Of a stretch of 64,000 nt of DNA, positions 1 to 12,275 are shown piece after piece (within the stretch, counting starts at the first letter, position 1; each line of letters begins with the position of its first letter). Location: assembly GCA_050084985.1 (NCBI GenBank), contig JBITNC010000001.1, positions 16,058,001 through 16,122,000 of the forward strand. The letters are read 5' to 3'. This DNA comes from Nageia nagi. Lineage: Eukaryota > Pinophyta. The translations under genes were made by a program, and so were the position numbers. The notes below the pieces were generated by a model, which saw nothing but the letters and a program-made list of their open reading frames with translations, had not been told where the DNA came from and searched no databases.

Positions 1-61
1 AAATATGGCAATAAACAGGGTACAACGATGAATCAAAACCCAAGGGAAATCAAAAGCAAAG

Positions 62-337
62 ATGCAACCAATTAAGATAGTAAGCTTTTCGACTCTGGAT
101 AGGCGAGGGGTAAAGGCAATCCCAATTCTAATGCCAAAGACTAGATTGATGCATAATAGAATGCTCTGCGAGGCAATAAGGAGGAGAGGAGAATTGAGGG
201 AACAGGTTGAAGTAATCCCACCGTACATATCATTGGCAACCATAATGGAAGGGAAAACTTATGTTGAATTATATAAGAACAACTTTGAGAACATGGCATT
301 CCGATTTAAGGTAGATGAAGACATGATTCTGATGTAG
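62..337 (+). CDS. Unrecognised 91-codon ORF, probably a repeat remnant
   Basis: An open frame encodes a basic 91-residue peptide with several Arg/Lys pairs, ending at a TAG. I do not recognise a domain, signal peptide or membrane segment. The frame also reads upstream of its ATG until an in-frame stop near the window start. A LINE-like 3' end follows within 100-350 bases, so this could be the end of an element's coding region, but no reverse transcriptase or endonuclease motif is visible. It may equally be a chance ORF. Confidence 0.2.
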   Translation: MQPIKIVSFSTLDRRGVKAIPILMPKTRLMHNRMLCEAIRRRGELREQVEVIPPYISLATIMEGKTYVELYKNNFENMAFRFKVDEDMILM

Positions 338-399
338 ACAATAGGCAATAGCAATCCATATATACTTGGACGTCGACTGTTCTTGTCCTAAACGGATCA

Positions 400-708
400 C
401 TCTTTTGCTCTGGTATAAAGGGTCTTAGTTTCCTTTTCTATCATGGAGATGATTGGAGGACTTGATCTTGTTTTATTATGTTTTCTTTTATTATCGTGTA
501 TCTAGGAGTGTATAGGCTCCAAAGAAGTTGCTTCACTTTTTTGCAATGGGGCTAGTTATTTTGGAGGGCTGGGTTTTTGCTTCACTCTAGTGTGAATGCA
601 CCTTCTGTAACTAGAATGCTTTTGTAAAATGGATAGTGAAGGTTATACAGGGGAGCCTTGAAAACCCCACCTTTTTTATTAATATAATTCACCATTAATT
701 AAAAAAAG
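400..708 (+). mobile_element. Candidate LINE 3' end
   Basis: The stretch is G/T-rich, with repeated 'ggctccaaagaagttgcttc' and 'gggctgggtttttgcttcac' type phrases, then 'ggggagccttgaaaacccc', an 'attaatataattcacc' block and a short A-run at about 699-705. This layout resembles the 3' UTR and tail of plant L1-type LINEs. No ORF2 is visible upstream, so it would be a 5'-truncated copy. The call rests on composition and layout only. Confidence 0.35.
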
Positions 709-982
709 GTGGATAATGGCCCATGTCAACTTAATAAATAATTAAATACTCCTAGCTATCTTTAAATCACCCCTAGATCCCTAGAAGAGGGACATCCAAC
801 TTCAGTGCTCAATTTTAGCATTTTTGCACTCAAGGTGAAGCCATAAAATGACGTAAATGCATCAAAGTACAATAAAAAGCTCAAAATACACAGAATCTCT
901 CCCAAAGAAGGGACATCCCACATCATCAGGTGAAGTGGCCAATTGATGAAGTGCTCATGAAAGGCACCCCAAAAAAGGGAAC

Positions 983-1735
983 ATTACAGAAATCCAAAAT
1001 TCATCTAGTTTTTCATGTTTCTTTTCTGAAATATGTTCTTGGGCAAACGATGCAACATCAAATAAAATTTTAAAAATCTAATAAAGAAAAAACAAATGGT
1101 TCTAGAGCTAAAAACAGTATTGCAGCAAAGAGAAAGGACCCCAAAGCAATGATAAATGTGGAAGCTTTTCATAAGGGGAAATATTTACAAAAAGAGGATG
1201 GTACATGGGAGCCACACAATATTTTCTGAATAGGGAGGGCATGTAATGGCCTTCTCAAAGTGACTATTGATGAATATCTCTTCTTGAAGTGGCTAACATT
1301 GTTAATTTTATATTTGAATTATTCATTTCGGCATCTATTACTGCTATATGAAATATATTGCTCATCCTTTGTTAATATTTTTATGCAAATTCTTGATTTC
1401 TACGCTAGATTTCTTTATATGCTAAATTGTTTCTTTACAGCCTGAACTGTCCAAAATTACAAAATAGCTTTCCAGTGTCCAGTAAAGTATGCAAAACAAT
1501 ATCATTGTCATCTTCCCATGCCACTGTGGCTGATGCCATTATACAGTCCAACCAGTAGGTGATTCACATTATAGGCTAGCATAACCATATTTTCCAGTGG
1601 AGGAAGAAACGGAATTTTCAACCTTTGATCAGCTTATCCATACACAGCCAACTGTCTATATTTCAGGCCAGCATTGTTCATTAGATGAAATGTTACAGAT
1701 ATGATGGAAATGATAAAATGTTTTTGTTAGAACAC
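983..1735. repeat. Dispersed duplicate, copy 1 (partner at 8,788)
   Basis: About 750 bases align closely with 8,788-9,571 in the same orientation, including 'gatgcaacatcaaataa', 'tgctaaattgtttctttaca' and 'tatgcaaaacaatatcattg'. The similarity stops at 'gataaaatgtttttgttaga' plus a few bases. A minus-strand frame near 1,440-1,540 reads MASATVAWEDDNDIVLHTLL, while the partner has a stop in the equivalent reading further on. It may be an old exon, but I cannot name a gene. Confidence 0.8.
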
Positions 1736-3130
1736 GACCATAATGTACTCATGCAATGTTGGACAACAGAATAGGCGTGAAGTCGAATAAGTAAAGGGAA
1801 TGAACGAAATGGCTAACATCAGAGTATACAAACTGTTATACATAAGTAGTTTATTTATTGTAGACAAAGCTATAGAGTTGGAATATTTTAACAATGTTTA
1901 CAGAGAGAGATGTGGCTTAAATAAATTTGAATTAATATTGTTGAACTAGAGACTTGGTTCCGACCAAAAACAGGATTTAAATCGGCAATTCCAAATTATT
2001 GATACTAGTTGAAGACCAATTCACTAAAGAATCAAATAGAATAGAGAATAAGACTTATAAGACACGACTCCTGATTAAAAACACAGTTCTCACATATCAA
2101 TGAATGGATTAACAAAACTTGTAAAATATTGAAGCCATGGAAAAAGAGAAGCCAGATTTGGAATCTCAGATTGTGCTTATAAAAGTAGATTGTAACACTA
2201 TGACAACATTTGATAAATAGACAAGAAAGAAGGTTTTCGAGGTAAATCAATTTGATTCAAATGAATATAACTGCAGGGACATCAGCAGGGATTGTATCAT
2301 TCACTGGCTTCACATTCATCAGATGGTCAAGATCATTGCCAGAGTCTATACCTGCATCTCCTCAGCCCATATTAGTGAACCTTCCTTTGATTTGCATAAA
2401 AGGACAAAATATTACTGGTATGGCAGATACATTAACCATTTTAGCGAAGAGAAAACACTTAAAAGTGTAATTTTGGGATGAATGTTTAATTATAAACAAT
2501 GTATGTGCTTAACGAAGGGAAAGGTATACATGATGTACTGTACTCTTGCCCCATATTTCTATGGGTGAGATAAGTGATTTATATGGAAAGATTATGATCA
2601 GACTGTTGTAGTCAACTGTCGTTACTCTTCTATTCCTTCGTATATATAATAGTCATCACATTCAAGGATCTCCATTCTTATGCCCATCTATGATATGATA
2701 AAGAGCATAAACATCAAACATGAGAAAATTGAAGGATTCGTATATAGTATATCCTGTCCGGCCTTCTTTCTTCTGTACAATTCCCCGTAGTTTTACGTTT
2801 GCTTTTAGGCATCTAAAACACTTACTGAAAAAATTCGTTAGATGCATTAGAGGAAAGAAAAAAAAACTTTGTAATTGATTGGATACCAAAGGAAATGGGA
2901 ATCATTTCTCTCAATAGACGAAGTATAGCTTGCGTATTTTTAAATATGATGTATTTTATACCCAAAAAAACCATATTTCCCGTATTTTACTTGCATATTT
3001 TTCATGGCATGTATACACAATAAATACTCCAAAAAAAATGTATTTTTACAAAAATACACAGCTGACTTAAAGCAAATAGAACACATGGTTTTCAGTGTGT
3101 ATATATGCAAAAAAAAATACATATTTATGC
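1736..3130. other. No recognised gene; sequence absent from the paralogous copy
   Basis: This stretch and the hAT pseudogene after it lie between two blocks (ending 1,735 and starting about 6,475) that are adjacent in the second copy near 9,571-9,655. It was therefore inserted in copy 1 or lost from copy 2. Short ORFs here have no recognisable domain. From 2,935 there are runs of 'catatttcccgtatttta' type sequence that may belong to an element end, but I could not define terminal inverted repeats. Confidence 0.4.
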
Positions 3131-3318
3131 ACGAACACACCAGCAGATAGGGCAGAATGCTTAGATAGAGAAAATGAGTTTTTTTTGGATCATTTCATTG
3201 TCCAAAGGGAGAGTCTTGCAGGTGGATTTCGTAATTTGAAGAGGTTGAAGGCTACATTTGTCCACTATGGGAGAAGATTGTTCTTCATTTTCTTGCATCC
3301 TACAATCCAGATTTCTAA

Positions 3319-5640
3319 ATGCCTAGAGAGTTAGATCCTTTTTGGCAGTATGTAACAACATTGGAGGGCAATGAAGATGGTCAGGGAAGCTGCAATGTAA
3401 CATTTGTAAAAAAGGATATCTCTGAAAGTTTGCTCAGCTGCAATTGCAAATATTTCCCTAGAAAAAGCAAATCCCTAGAAGCTGCAATAGAGAGAAGGGT
3501 TAGGAAGGCTGCAATTCAAATGGAACTGGGGATACATGCTTCCAGTTCAAAATTTCAAATTCTGCATGTGAGTTCTAGCGTTGGAAGTGGAGTCAACAAA
3601 CTTCTCAACGTACTGGAATCTCTTCCTACTTTAGGCCACCGACAACACCTAGAGCCCAAAGATCTCATATTAGTTTGTTAAACAAGAGTGAGAAAGAAAA
3701 AGGCAAACTTGATAGTGGCCAAGCTGGTATATTATGAAGGACTATTAATCAACATTGCCAAGAGCCCTTACTAGCAACCAATGTTCGATGTAATTTGTTA
3801 ATTGGGATGGGTACAAAGCATCCACTTATGAAGAATTACAGGGACCTTTTGTGCGGGATCTCAAGCAGGAGTGCTTGGAGAGGTATATTAAATTTTAATT
3901 ATTAAATTCTTTTGAAGATGTCTTTACTTGTAGTGTTTACTTTATAGTTACATTTTTGTATAGTTGTAATTTAATTTATAGTTACTTTGTTTTTGTTTTA
4001 TTTTTTCAAAATTTTTGAAATCTGAGAATCTTGGAAGCTAACGGGTTGCAGTCTAATGTCTAACAGGTGGACAGATTTATAGGGTAGAACCTTGATTAAT
4101 TTTCTAACATATTGCTCACAAGGCACAATATTCATGAAATCCATTGATGCATCCACACATACAAAAGATGCAACTATGTTATGTGACCTATGAGATCAAT
4201 TTGTGCAGGAGATGAAGGTGGAGCATATTGTCCAGGTGGTCATGGACAACTTTGCTAAATATGTTGCAACTAGGAAGATACCTATGGAGAGTTATCCCGC
4301 ATTTTCTGTACTCCATGCACTTACCATTGCATTGATCTTATTTTGGAGGACATAGGCAAAGTGGATAAGGGTGAGAGACATGGTTGACCAAGTAAGGTCA
4401 ATCACCAACTTCATGTATAATAAAACTTCCATTCTTAGCATGATAAGGCAATACACTCAGAACAAGGAGTTGTTGCGCATAGAAGTGACACAGTTTGCCT
4501 ACAAATTCATCTCCTTCATTCAATTTAGAGTTGCATTCTTGAGCTTCAACCAATGTTTGTTTCTAGAGAGTGTTATGCTCCCCCCATGACCAAGAAGCTA
4601 GAGGGTCAAGCACTGGCTGCTTTGATAGGTAGACATGAATTTTGGATGGTGGTCAGAGAGATTTGTTCCATGACTACACCACTTGTTGTCGTCCTCTTCT
4701 TTGTTGATGACTTTGGTGATAAGCACAACATCTTTGGAGCATCATTCTTCAAGTGGGGATGTTATTGAACCGTAGTCTATTATTTGCGCTAGGCTCCCAA
4801 TGCATGAGTGATTCTGAGGTTTCAAAAGGTGTAACAACATGCATATGTAGTATGGTGAGTGATATTGCCATATGTACCTCAATCCTCAAATCCATTGAGA
4901 GGCACAAAAAATCACTTGGCTTCTTTGGTTTTGGTGCTGCTAAAAACATGCATAGGGAGCTCTCTCTAGGTGAGAGGACACTTTAAACTAAATAATAAAA
5001 TTGTAAATTTTTCAAATGTTTCATTTTATTGTTTTTTCATTTTATGCATTTAAGCTTTTACCAATTTTAATTTTTTCTGATTTAATTTGTATTTTAAATG
5101 TGTGGTGCAAGATTTTTGGGAGTGATATATCCGAATTAGCAAAATTGGCCCTTCACAATAGGAATGCCTTTGAAACAATTCACTCCAAGAAGTGCAGCAG
5201 GATAGCAATTTGACTAATTTCAATTTTGATTCTTTTCAGATTTCAAGAATCAATAGACACTTCTTAGTTCTTGCAATTGTGTTCCAATTTTGCAATTGAT
5301 ATGGCAAAAATTTGTTTAATGTTATCAGGTTGTGGTAATGCAATGCTTAAATGATATTGTGTACATCTATGTCAATCTATGATTGTATGTGAAACAATTG
5401 CACGAGAAGGGTGAAACAAAAGCCATTAACTTGGAGTCAATTGATCCCACATTTAGTGATGCACCTCCATGCGATAAAGAAGAAAAAGACCATGTAGACA
5501 AGGAGTTTCAGGCTACATGGCTTAAGTTGGAGCAGGAGATGGATATAGCCATAGTTGTGGAGAAAGATCCATTACCTGTCATGGACTTTGGTGTTGGATC
5601 TAATGCACCTATTTAGGATGATTCTTTGCTCTCCCGGAGG
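3319..5640 (+). pseudogene. hAT-superfamily transposase pseudogene (BED finger / DUF659 / dimerisation)
   Basis: Conceptual translation in shifting frames recovers, in order, the parts of a plant hAT transposase of the BED-DUF659 type. A BED-like start reads DPFWQYVTTLEGNEDGQGSC (3,334 on). A pre-DUF659 segment reads AKLVYYEGLLINIAKSPY (about 3,718-3,771). DUF659 reads INFLTYCSQGTIFMKSIDAS and VQVVMDNFAKYVATRK (about 4,096-4,280). A helical stretch follows at 4,365-4,540, and the C-terminal dimerisation block reads AFETIHSKKCSRIAI (about 5,168-5,212). Such enzymes cut and paste DNA transposons in the nucleus. Stops and frameshifts occur throughout, and the acidic/His part of the catalytic core is lost, so it is inactive. 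AT-rich gaps at about 3,890-4,020 and 4,990-5,100 look like retained introns. Terminal repeats and the 8-bp target duplication were not found. Confidence 0.85.
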
Positions 5641-6470
5641 CAATGCCAAACAAGATTGCCCCTTTGTAGCAGAGCAACTTCTCCTAGTCCTACTCCTAGT
5701 AGAGTACATGATGGTCGATTACAAAATAAAAGGCCCATAGGCCCAAGCCATTGATGCCTTGACATTGTATTTTTTGTAATTGTTGGCACTTGGCAGTATG
5801 AGTAGACATGTAACATACATTTTGGCATTTATAGATGACTTTTTATTTCATATATTTTCATATATCAATGTTATGATTTATAAATATGACTTATAATCCA
5901 TTATTATTTTCTTTAAATTTATGTCATGAATGTCTTGTTGGATGATATGACCCATATGGGAATGTTTTATGGCAATTAGATGCATATTCTATGGAAAAAT
6001 ATAAAACAATTACAGGTTTTTTGTTTTTTTTTTAATCTACCATATTTTTCCCCATTTATTCTGTATTTTCCCATTTTAATGTACCACCTTTTTTCCATTT
6101 TTTTAAATTTGGCCCAAAGACATTTTTTTCCCATACCCATATTTCTAAACTATGCTTTTAATGGCTAAAATAAAGATGAAATATTCTTGTTACATCATAT
6201 ATAGGAAGCCATATCATCCTTTTTTAAGTTCTATTTGTTTTCCAACCTTAAGGGCTGAAAATAAACTCATCTCAGATTCCCCTCTTTCAAAGTCCTTAGT
6301 TATCACTTGGAAAATTAAGAACATTTTGGTTTTACTTTTTTTTGAATGCCACATCTACTACTGCTCTATTACTTAATTCCCTTTTTTTGGGGATTGAAAG
6401 TGTATTCTCCAATTAGAGTCACAAACTCAGGTACTAACAGGGTGGGTTTAATCTCATGTACAGAGACATC
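5641..6470. other. No gene recognised; T-rich sequence after the hAT remnant
   Basis: The last hAT-like residues fade out near 5,740. From 5,780 to 6,370 the sequence is T-rich, with 'ccatatttttccccatttat' type phrases that echo those near 2,970 but do not give clear inverted repeats. Short ORFs here look like products of T-richness. Confidence 0.4.
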
Positions 6471-6474
6471 AAGG

Positions 6475-6595
6475 AGTATCTAAGTGTGTATCAACCGTAC
6501 AGTCCATAAAAACTAGTGAAAGTCAATGTTCTGTCATCAGGTCAACCCGTTCTGTTACCTTTCACATATCTATATTAGCAACTCTCTATATAAAA
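6475..6595. repeat. Distal block of the duplicate (partner at 9,575-9,655)
   Basis: The block containing 'ccataaaaactagtgaaagt' and 'tgttctgtcatcaggtcaac' aligns, with small gaps, to 9,575-9,655. In the second copy it follows directly after the 8,788-9,571 block. This places the two halves of copy 1 on either side of the hAT-containing segment. Confidence 0.6.
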
Positions 6596-6929
6596 GAGTA
6601 GAGTTTGATGAATGACATGACTTAACTTTTAACAATAATAGAAAACATTTCTGATACTTTGCATTTGTGCAAATTCCAAGCAAAATTTAGTAGGAAATGA
6701 AAGTACTCTTTCTTTACCTCCTTCAAGCAAAATGCCAAAGATGATGTTACCTTACATGAATCCAATTGTACAGAGCTCAATGTATGTTGGCTTGAGCTGA
6801 TGTTGTTTGTCAGCAATGTTTCTATTGTTTATTTCTAAATAATTATCATATTCAGCCAAAGCGATTTTTTATCCTAGACGTATATATTTACTCTCTCTAT
6901 TTTTATCCTTGTAAGTTATCTCATCTCAA

Positions 6930-7085
6930 GTTCTCCAGAAAAACAGCATTTGTGAAAATCCTTCAAGGAGATCATGGAAACATTTCTGAAGTACCTTCTC
7001 ACTTAACTGAAGAAGAAGATAGAACTGGCCAAAAATGCAAGATAGCAAGCATCCAAAATCTAGTAGAAGATTGTCTTTCTGTTTG
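6930..7085 (+). pseudogene. Possible degraded host coding fragment
   Basis: A plus-strand frame without an ATG reads SRKTAFVKILQGDHGNISEV and continues for about 30 more residues with balanced composition before a stop. An 'ag' precedes it, as would suit a splice acceptor. I do not recognise the family. The minus strand is also open over part of the stretch, so the coding strand is uncertain. Confidence 0.2.
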
Positions 7086-7872
7086 AGCATTTGTGAGGGG
7101 TTAAAAACAATTAGCATCTGAATAGACACCTCAAAAATGGTGGGACACTAGAAGAAACCAAAAAACCATGACCCTAATGCAAAGAATGCTAGCAGCTTGA
7201 AGATTCAAGTTACAGCCCATTTAATTCTCTTTATATCCTTTGCTTTGCGAGTAAAAAATAAAAAAAACAGGATTCTTATTGTGAGAAGAGAATGTTAGTA
7301 ATGTATATCATTCATTCTACGGCATACCAGTTGACAGATGTATCGATAAATAAAAAGCACTTCGTAGGGATGTGAAGCTTTCAGAACGGTGAGATTGATT
7401 TGGAAGTTGAGTTGCTTCATTTCTACTTATTCTTGTAAATACTCCATGCAAAGTTGAATGATAAGGCATTTATATCTTCAATGTGGTTATTTTCCATTAA
7501 GGGCTTTCATCTAACAAAATCAAAAGCAAAATGACAAAGTTTTTGATGGACTTTGTATACCTGATTATGTCTAAATTTTTAAAATTGTGAAAAATATGTT
7601 TATACAACAGGAGTTCAAAATGTAGATATTGTTGAAAAGTGCCCAGAATTTGACTAAAAGAAGTACGAATACGATTTAATACCGTACCAAAAAAAACATT
7701 AAAAACAAATTTCGCATAAAAAGGCCTCATAGATCATAAGCCTTAGAATTTTTGGCAGACTGTTAATAATTCAGACTGCAAACACAGTTGGAAAACAAAT
7801 CAGACTGAATAAGTTGATGTTTTTCTGTTACTTTCATCAAACTTCTACTGCAGAAGAGACAGTAAAACCTAC

Positions 7873-8017
7873 CAAATGCTGTACATTGCTCAAGTTTGTA
7901 GGCTGTAATGGCCCCAAATGAGCGTTGAGGGGAGAATCTGAAATTAACGGCAGAAGTTTTGGCAGTAAGATTTGCCACGTCATCCAGATGAAACCTAGGT
8001 GAAGCTCTGCATGACAA
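7873..8017 (-). pseudogene. Possible exon of an unrecognised host gene
   Basis: On the minus strand a segment is bounded by an acceptor-like 'ttttgtcatgcag' and a donor-like 'gtaggtttta'. It encodes about 48 residues including ASPRFHLDDVANLTAKTSAV, less AT-rich than the surroundings. A second minus-strand stretch at about 8,060-8,190 reads YSRVEYFYKMFDSHQQQESA. Together they look like exons of a decayed host gene. I cannot name it, and no complete gene can be assembled. Confidence 0.25.
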
Positions 8018-8787
8018 AAACAAATTAATGCAGTGCCTGCAAAACTACGCGAACTTGTGGGTGATGTTGGAGCTCTTCACAGCAGACTCCTGCTGCTGAT
8101 GTGAATCAAACATCTTGTAGAAATACTCGACTCTTGAATAGTTGTAACAAGGGCATGTCTCCCTGTTCCTGTATGTCCTCCTGCGAGACGCATAAAATAT
8201 CGAGCACAAGTAGAATCACATTAATGTTTTTTACAATAAAAAAAAAAAAGCATAAATTTGGACATTACACATGCTGCAAAAAGTATTATAAGAAACAAGA
8301 TTCAATTTTCAAAAATAATATTAGGAAGGATCCTTTTTGAGTTACGCATCATTCAATCAATTCAATGAGAGTTTAGTGTATCAACTCCAACCAATAGTGA
8401 ATTAGTGGTTTGAGTAATTATGATATTTTGCATAAAACAAACAATATCAATAAGTTAGATGGTTTCTCTTTATAATGGTGGTTCAACTACATTATATATA
8501 TTTATTATGATATCATCATGATCTAAAAATCAGATACATAGTTAGAAAGTAATATGGTTAGTAAAGGATAATCTTTGTTAAATATAAATTAAGATGAAAC
8601 AACAAAAAGATTAATATAAATTAGAATATAGATTGGATATAAGAAATATGGTAATTCTTAAGGATTCAATTGTACAAACAATCATTACTTTAATCTAAGA
8701 CAAAATAAAAATTGACCTCAATATTTAATAAATCCTACGAGGTGATTTGATGAATTGAACAAGTGACTAGTAAGTTGGAATTATCAC

Positions 8788-9655
8788 TGAAATTCAAAAT
8801 TCATCTAATTTTTTATGTTTTTGATCTCAAACATGTTATAGGCAAAAGATGCAACATCAAATAATAATTCCAAAATCTAATAAAGGAGGACAAATGGTTA
8901 TAAAGCTAGAAGAAGTATTGCACAAAAGAGAAAGAACACAAAAGTAATGATAAATGTAAAAGCTTGTCATCAAGAGGATATATTTACAAAAAGTGGATGG
9001 TACATGAGATATAGACAATATTCTCTAGAAATTTTTAGCTTTAAGAACAAAGTTTTCTAAAGAGGGAGGGCATGTAACCACCCTCTCAAAGTGACCATTG
9101 ACAAATGTCTTCTTAAAATGGCTAACATTGTTGATTTTTTATTTAAATTATTCATTTCTTAATCTATTACTGCTATGTGAAATATATTGCCCATCCTTTG
9201 TTAAAAAAATTATGCAAATTCTTGATTCCTATGCTAGATTTCTTTACATGCTAAATTGTTTCTTTACAGCCCTGAACTGTCCAAAATTACAAAATAGCTT
9301 TCAAGTGTCTAGTAAAGTATGCAAAACAATATCATTGTCATCTTCCCATGCCATTGTGGCTAATGCCATTATATAGTCCAACCAGTAGGTGATTCACACT
9401 ATAGGCTAGTATAACCATATTTTTTAGTGGAGGGAGAAATTGAATTTTCAATCTTTGATAGCTTGCATCCATACACAAGTAACATAGCCAACTATCTATA
9501 TTTCAGGCTAGCATTGTTCATTAGAGGAATTGTTACAGACATGATGGAGATGATAAAATGTTTTTGTTAGAACAAAACACTCTTAAGTGTACAATCTATA
9601 AAAACTAATGTTATGTCATCACTTCAATCCATTTTATTGCTTTCCCTATATGAGT
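8788..9655. repeat. Dispersed duplicate, copy 2 (partners at 983 and 6,475)
   Basis: This copy aligns to 983-1,735 over its first 780 bases and to 6,475-6,595 over its last 80 bases, with the two parts contiguous. It contains the same 'tgctaaattgtttctttaca' and 'aacaatatcattgtcatctt' landmarks. Divergence by eye is moderate, so the duplication is old. Confidence 0.75.
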
Positions 9656-9734
9656 TGTTTATACTACCACAAAATTAATCCCCTCTTATCGTTGATATGG
9701 TTGCATACACCTCGATGGTGGGGTTCACCCTTTT

Positions 9735-10645
9735 TCGGCATCGACGGTGTGTGTAAATATTAGGCATTATTACTAGTAGTAACCGCTCGACATATTTTCT
9801 TATTAGTAAATGTCGAACATGTTCTTAACTATAAACGTTTGGCGTTTACCATATTTTACTACTATTGAGATTTCCAAAATATTGCATGTGCACATTATGT
9901 AATGCTTGGCATTTATTTCGTTGTAAACACCAGACATTTATTATTGTTGTAAATGCTATACATGTTTACGTGTTAAGCACCTGGCATTTATCATATTTTC
10001 TCTCCTGCTAAGACTTTAAAAATATCGCATGTGCACATTAAATTATCTTGATTACATGCTTGGTGTTTATTATCGAGTAGTAAATGCCAAGTGTTTACCA
10101 CTTGTCCTCTCCTGCCTTGATTTCCAACTTAACTTCATTACACACTTAGTGTTTACTACCAATAATAAATGCTAGATGTTTACCACTTGTCCTCTCCCAC
10201 CTTGATTTCCAACTTAACTTCATTACACGTATAGCATTTACTACTTTGGGTGTGATAAATGCCAAGCGTTTACCATAGTGTGATAAACACCTGGTGTTTA
10301 CTGATAGCTCTCGTCAAGATTTTAAACTATCCCACATGTATGCATTAATTATCTTTATTACACACATGGTGTTTACTGAGTAGTAAACGTCATACATTTA
10401 TTACCATTTCTCTCACTTGTCAAGATTTCGAACGATCCCACACATTCACATTAATTATCTTTGTTACATGTTTAGCATTTACTAAGTAGTAAATGCCAAG
10501 AGTTTATCATATTTTCTCTCTCATCTGGTATTTATTGAGTCATAAACACCAAGCATTTATAACATTTTTTCTCTCGTAGAGATTTCCAATTGTCCCACAT
10601 GTGTGCATTTATTATATTGGTTACATGTTAGGCATTTATTACCAA
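9735..10645. repeat. Degenerate array of short palindromes (family P, forward)
   Basis: Irregular units of about 75-155 bases combine three parts: a pyrimidine run ending 'cttgatttcc' or 'aagatttc', a 'cccacatgtgtgcattaatt' phrase followed by 'atctttgttaca', and an imperfect palindrome of the form 'gtgtttact..agtaaatgcc'. A perfect palindrome, TAAACACCTGGTGTTTA, lies at 10,284-10,300. Near-copies of the core occur more than a dozen times. No ORF spans the array. Confidence 0.8.
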
Positions 10646-10984
10646 TATAACAAAAAGAAAATATAGTCATTTTATTTTGTGTCATTTTCACTATTCGAAT
10701 TGTTCTTGTAACAGAGCAAAGAGCACGAGAGTGGGGATGATTGTTTAGGGCACCAGGTATGCTTCTCTTGTCGATATTTTGCATTCTATGAAATAGTTTT
10801 ACTCATTCTTGTAGACTATATGGTAGAATTTGGAGAATAATCTTTAGTAGTTAGATGGTGTTACTCTTCTTATTGAAACCTTCGACTAGGTTTTATTTAA
10901 TGAAAACTCTAGTATATCAAAATATATTTACTAAAAACCCTAACATTTCAAAAAATATTTACTGGAAACCCTAGAATTTTGAAA

Positions 10985-11400
10985 AATATGTAATATTCTT
11001 TAGATATTGCATTACTTTGCATCATGAATAACCTCGATAAGAACATTCTCCATTATTGAAATGATGTCATCACTTTGCATGCATCACAATAATGTCCCTT
11101 GCAAAAATCTTCTAAAAAACGTGGTTACAGTATGATAGTCATCATTAAATACTCAACTTTTCTTCATAGCTATAATAATGGTTCGAGAGGGAGTCTTTAA
11201 CAAATTGAATGCAAATGCCAACTTTTTTCTATACCCTTCTTTGCTATACATTATTCTTGGTTTGAGGGGATGTTTGTAAAGGTTGTAGAGTTTGGATGTA
11301 CATCTAAAAATTGCATCTACTTATTATCCATGCATTGTGCAAAATTTGCATCAACATTTAAAGACTACCTTCATCTCACTTGGCAATTTCTCTAATTTTT
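10985..11400 (-). pseudogene. PPR-DYW pseudogene fragment, more decayed copy
   Basis: On the minus strand the translation contains KLAFAFNLLKTPSRTIIIAM, matching the block of plant pentatricopeptide-repeat E/DYW proteins usually read as 'KLAIAFGLL.TPPGT.IRV'. Upstream (higher coordinates) is a PPR-like MQFLDVHPNSTTF. The cysteine/histidine cluster and terminal DYW are largely destroyed by stops and frameshifts. The sequence is about 850 bases from a better-preserved copy of the same strand, indicating a tandem duplication. DYW proteins act in organellar C-to-U RNA editing; this copy cannot. Confidence 0.7.
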
Positions 11401-11829
11401 CATAAATGTATTGTATTTATGGGTGTGATCAATCTCCTATAAGAAAATTAGACATCGTTTATCAACTTTAAATTTGGAAAATAATTTTTAATAGTTAAGT
11501 ATACAAAACATGGTCTAACTCTACCTAAAAAAATCTTGGTATATGCTTAGATTATTGATGCACAAATAGACACAAGATGATACAATGATTGTAAATGAAA
11601 TGATTGCAAAAAATTATAAAGGCAATAGAAAATTACAATTAAGAGTCGCTCTACCTTCTTCATACCAAAGTACAAAGTTACTTGTATGCCCTTCTCTAAC
11701 ATTTATCATTCATTAAGTATTTTCTATTTCCCTCAAGTATTTCTTATTTCATTTTTATGATTCTTGTACGTCCTTTGGCTCTTCACTTTACAATTATATA
11801 GGATCCCTAAAATCATGCACCATTTCAAT

Positions 11830-12275
11830 GTGCAGGACTCTTTAGATATTGAATTACTTTGCAGCACAAATAATCTCCACAAGAACATTCTCCATGTTTG
11901 AAACAATGGAATCAGTTTGTATCCCTCACAACAATGTCCCTTGCAAAAATATTACATATAAATTTGGTTGCAATATGACAATCATCACATACTTGAATAT
12001 TCTTCAAAACTCTAATAGCAGTTCCAAGGGGAATCTTTAAAAATTCGAATGCAATTGCCAACTTTTCTCTATGTTGGCAGGGAAGCAATTATTTATCTTT
12101 AGCCTCCAGTACATCCCACAACACAAGTATTATATTTATAATATACCTTTCTTCTTTCATCTCACTTAATAATTTTTCCAAATTTACATATATGTTCATA
12201 CCTTCTTTGAGAGCTCCAATGGTGGCACATGTTGGAAAATTGTATTTGCTTAAAAGTATTAAGAGCTTTTTCAAA
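11830..12275 (-). pseudogene. PPR-DYW pseudogene fragment (E/DYW end)
   Basis: Minus-strand reading gives a helical segment YVNLEKLLSEMKEERYI, then KLAIAFEFLKIPLGTAIRVL, VCDDCHIATKFICNIFARDI and finally HGECSCGDYLCC. These are the E+/DYW hallmarks of plant PPR editing factors, including the zinc-binding CxDCH motif and the final CSCGDY with W replaced by L. There are stops at two or three points and no PPR array upstream, so it is a truncated pseudogene. Family knowledge: the DYW domain is a cytidine deaminase-like domain in mitochondria or plastids. Confidence 0.85.

Noticed and set aside
2935-6110. Terminal inverted repeats of the hAT element
   Set aside because: Similar 'catatttcccgtatttt' phrases occur on both sides but mainly in the same orientation, and no 8-base duplication was seen.
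5980-6376. Short hydrophobic ORFs as membrane proteins
   Set aside because: They arise from T-rich DNA (Phe/Leu/Ile runs) without starts or neighbours supporting expression.
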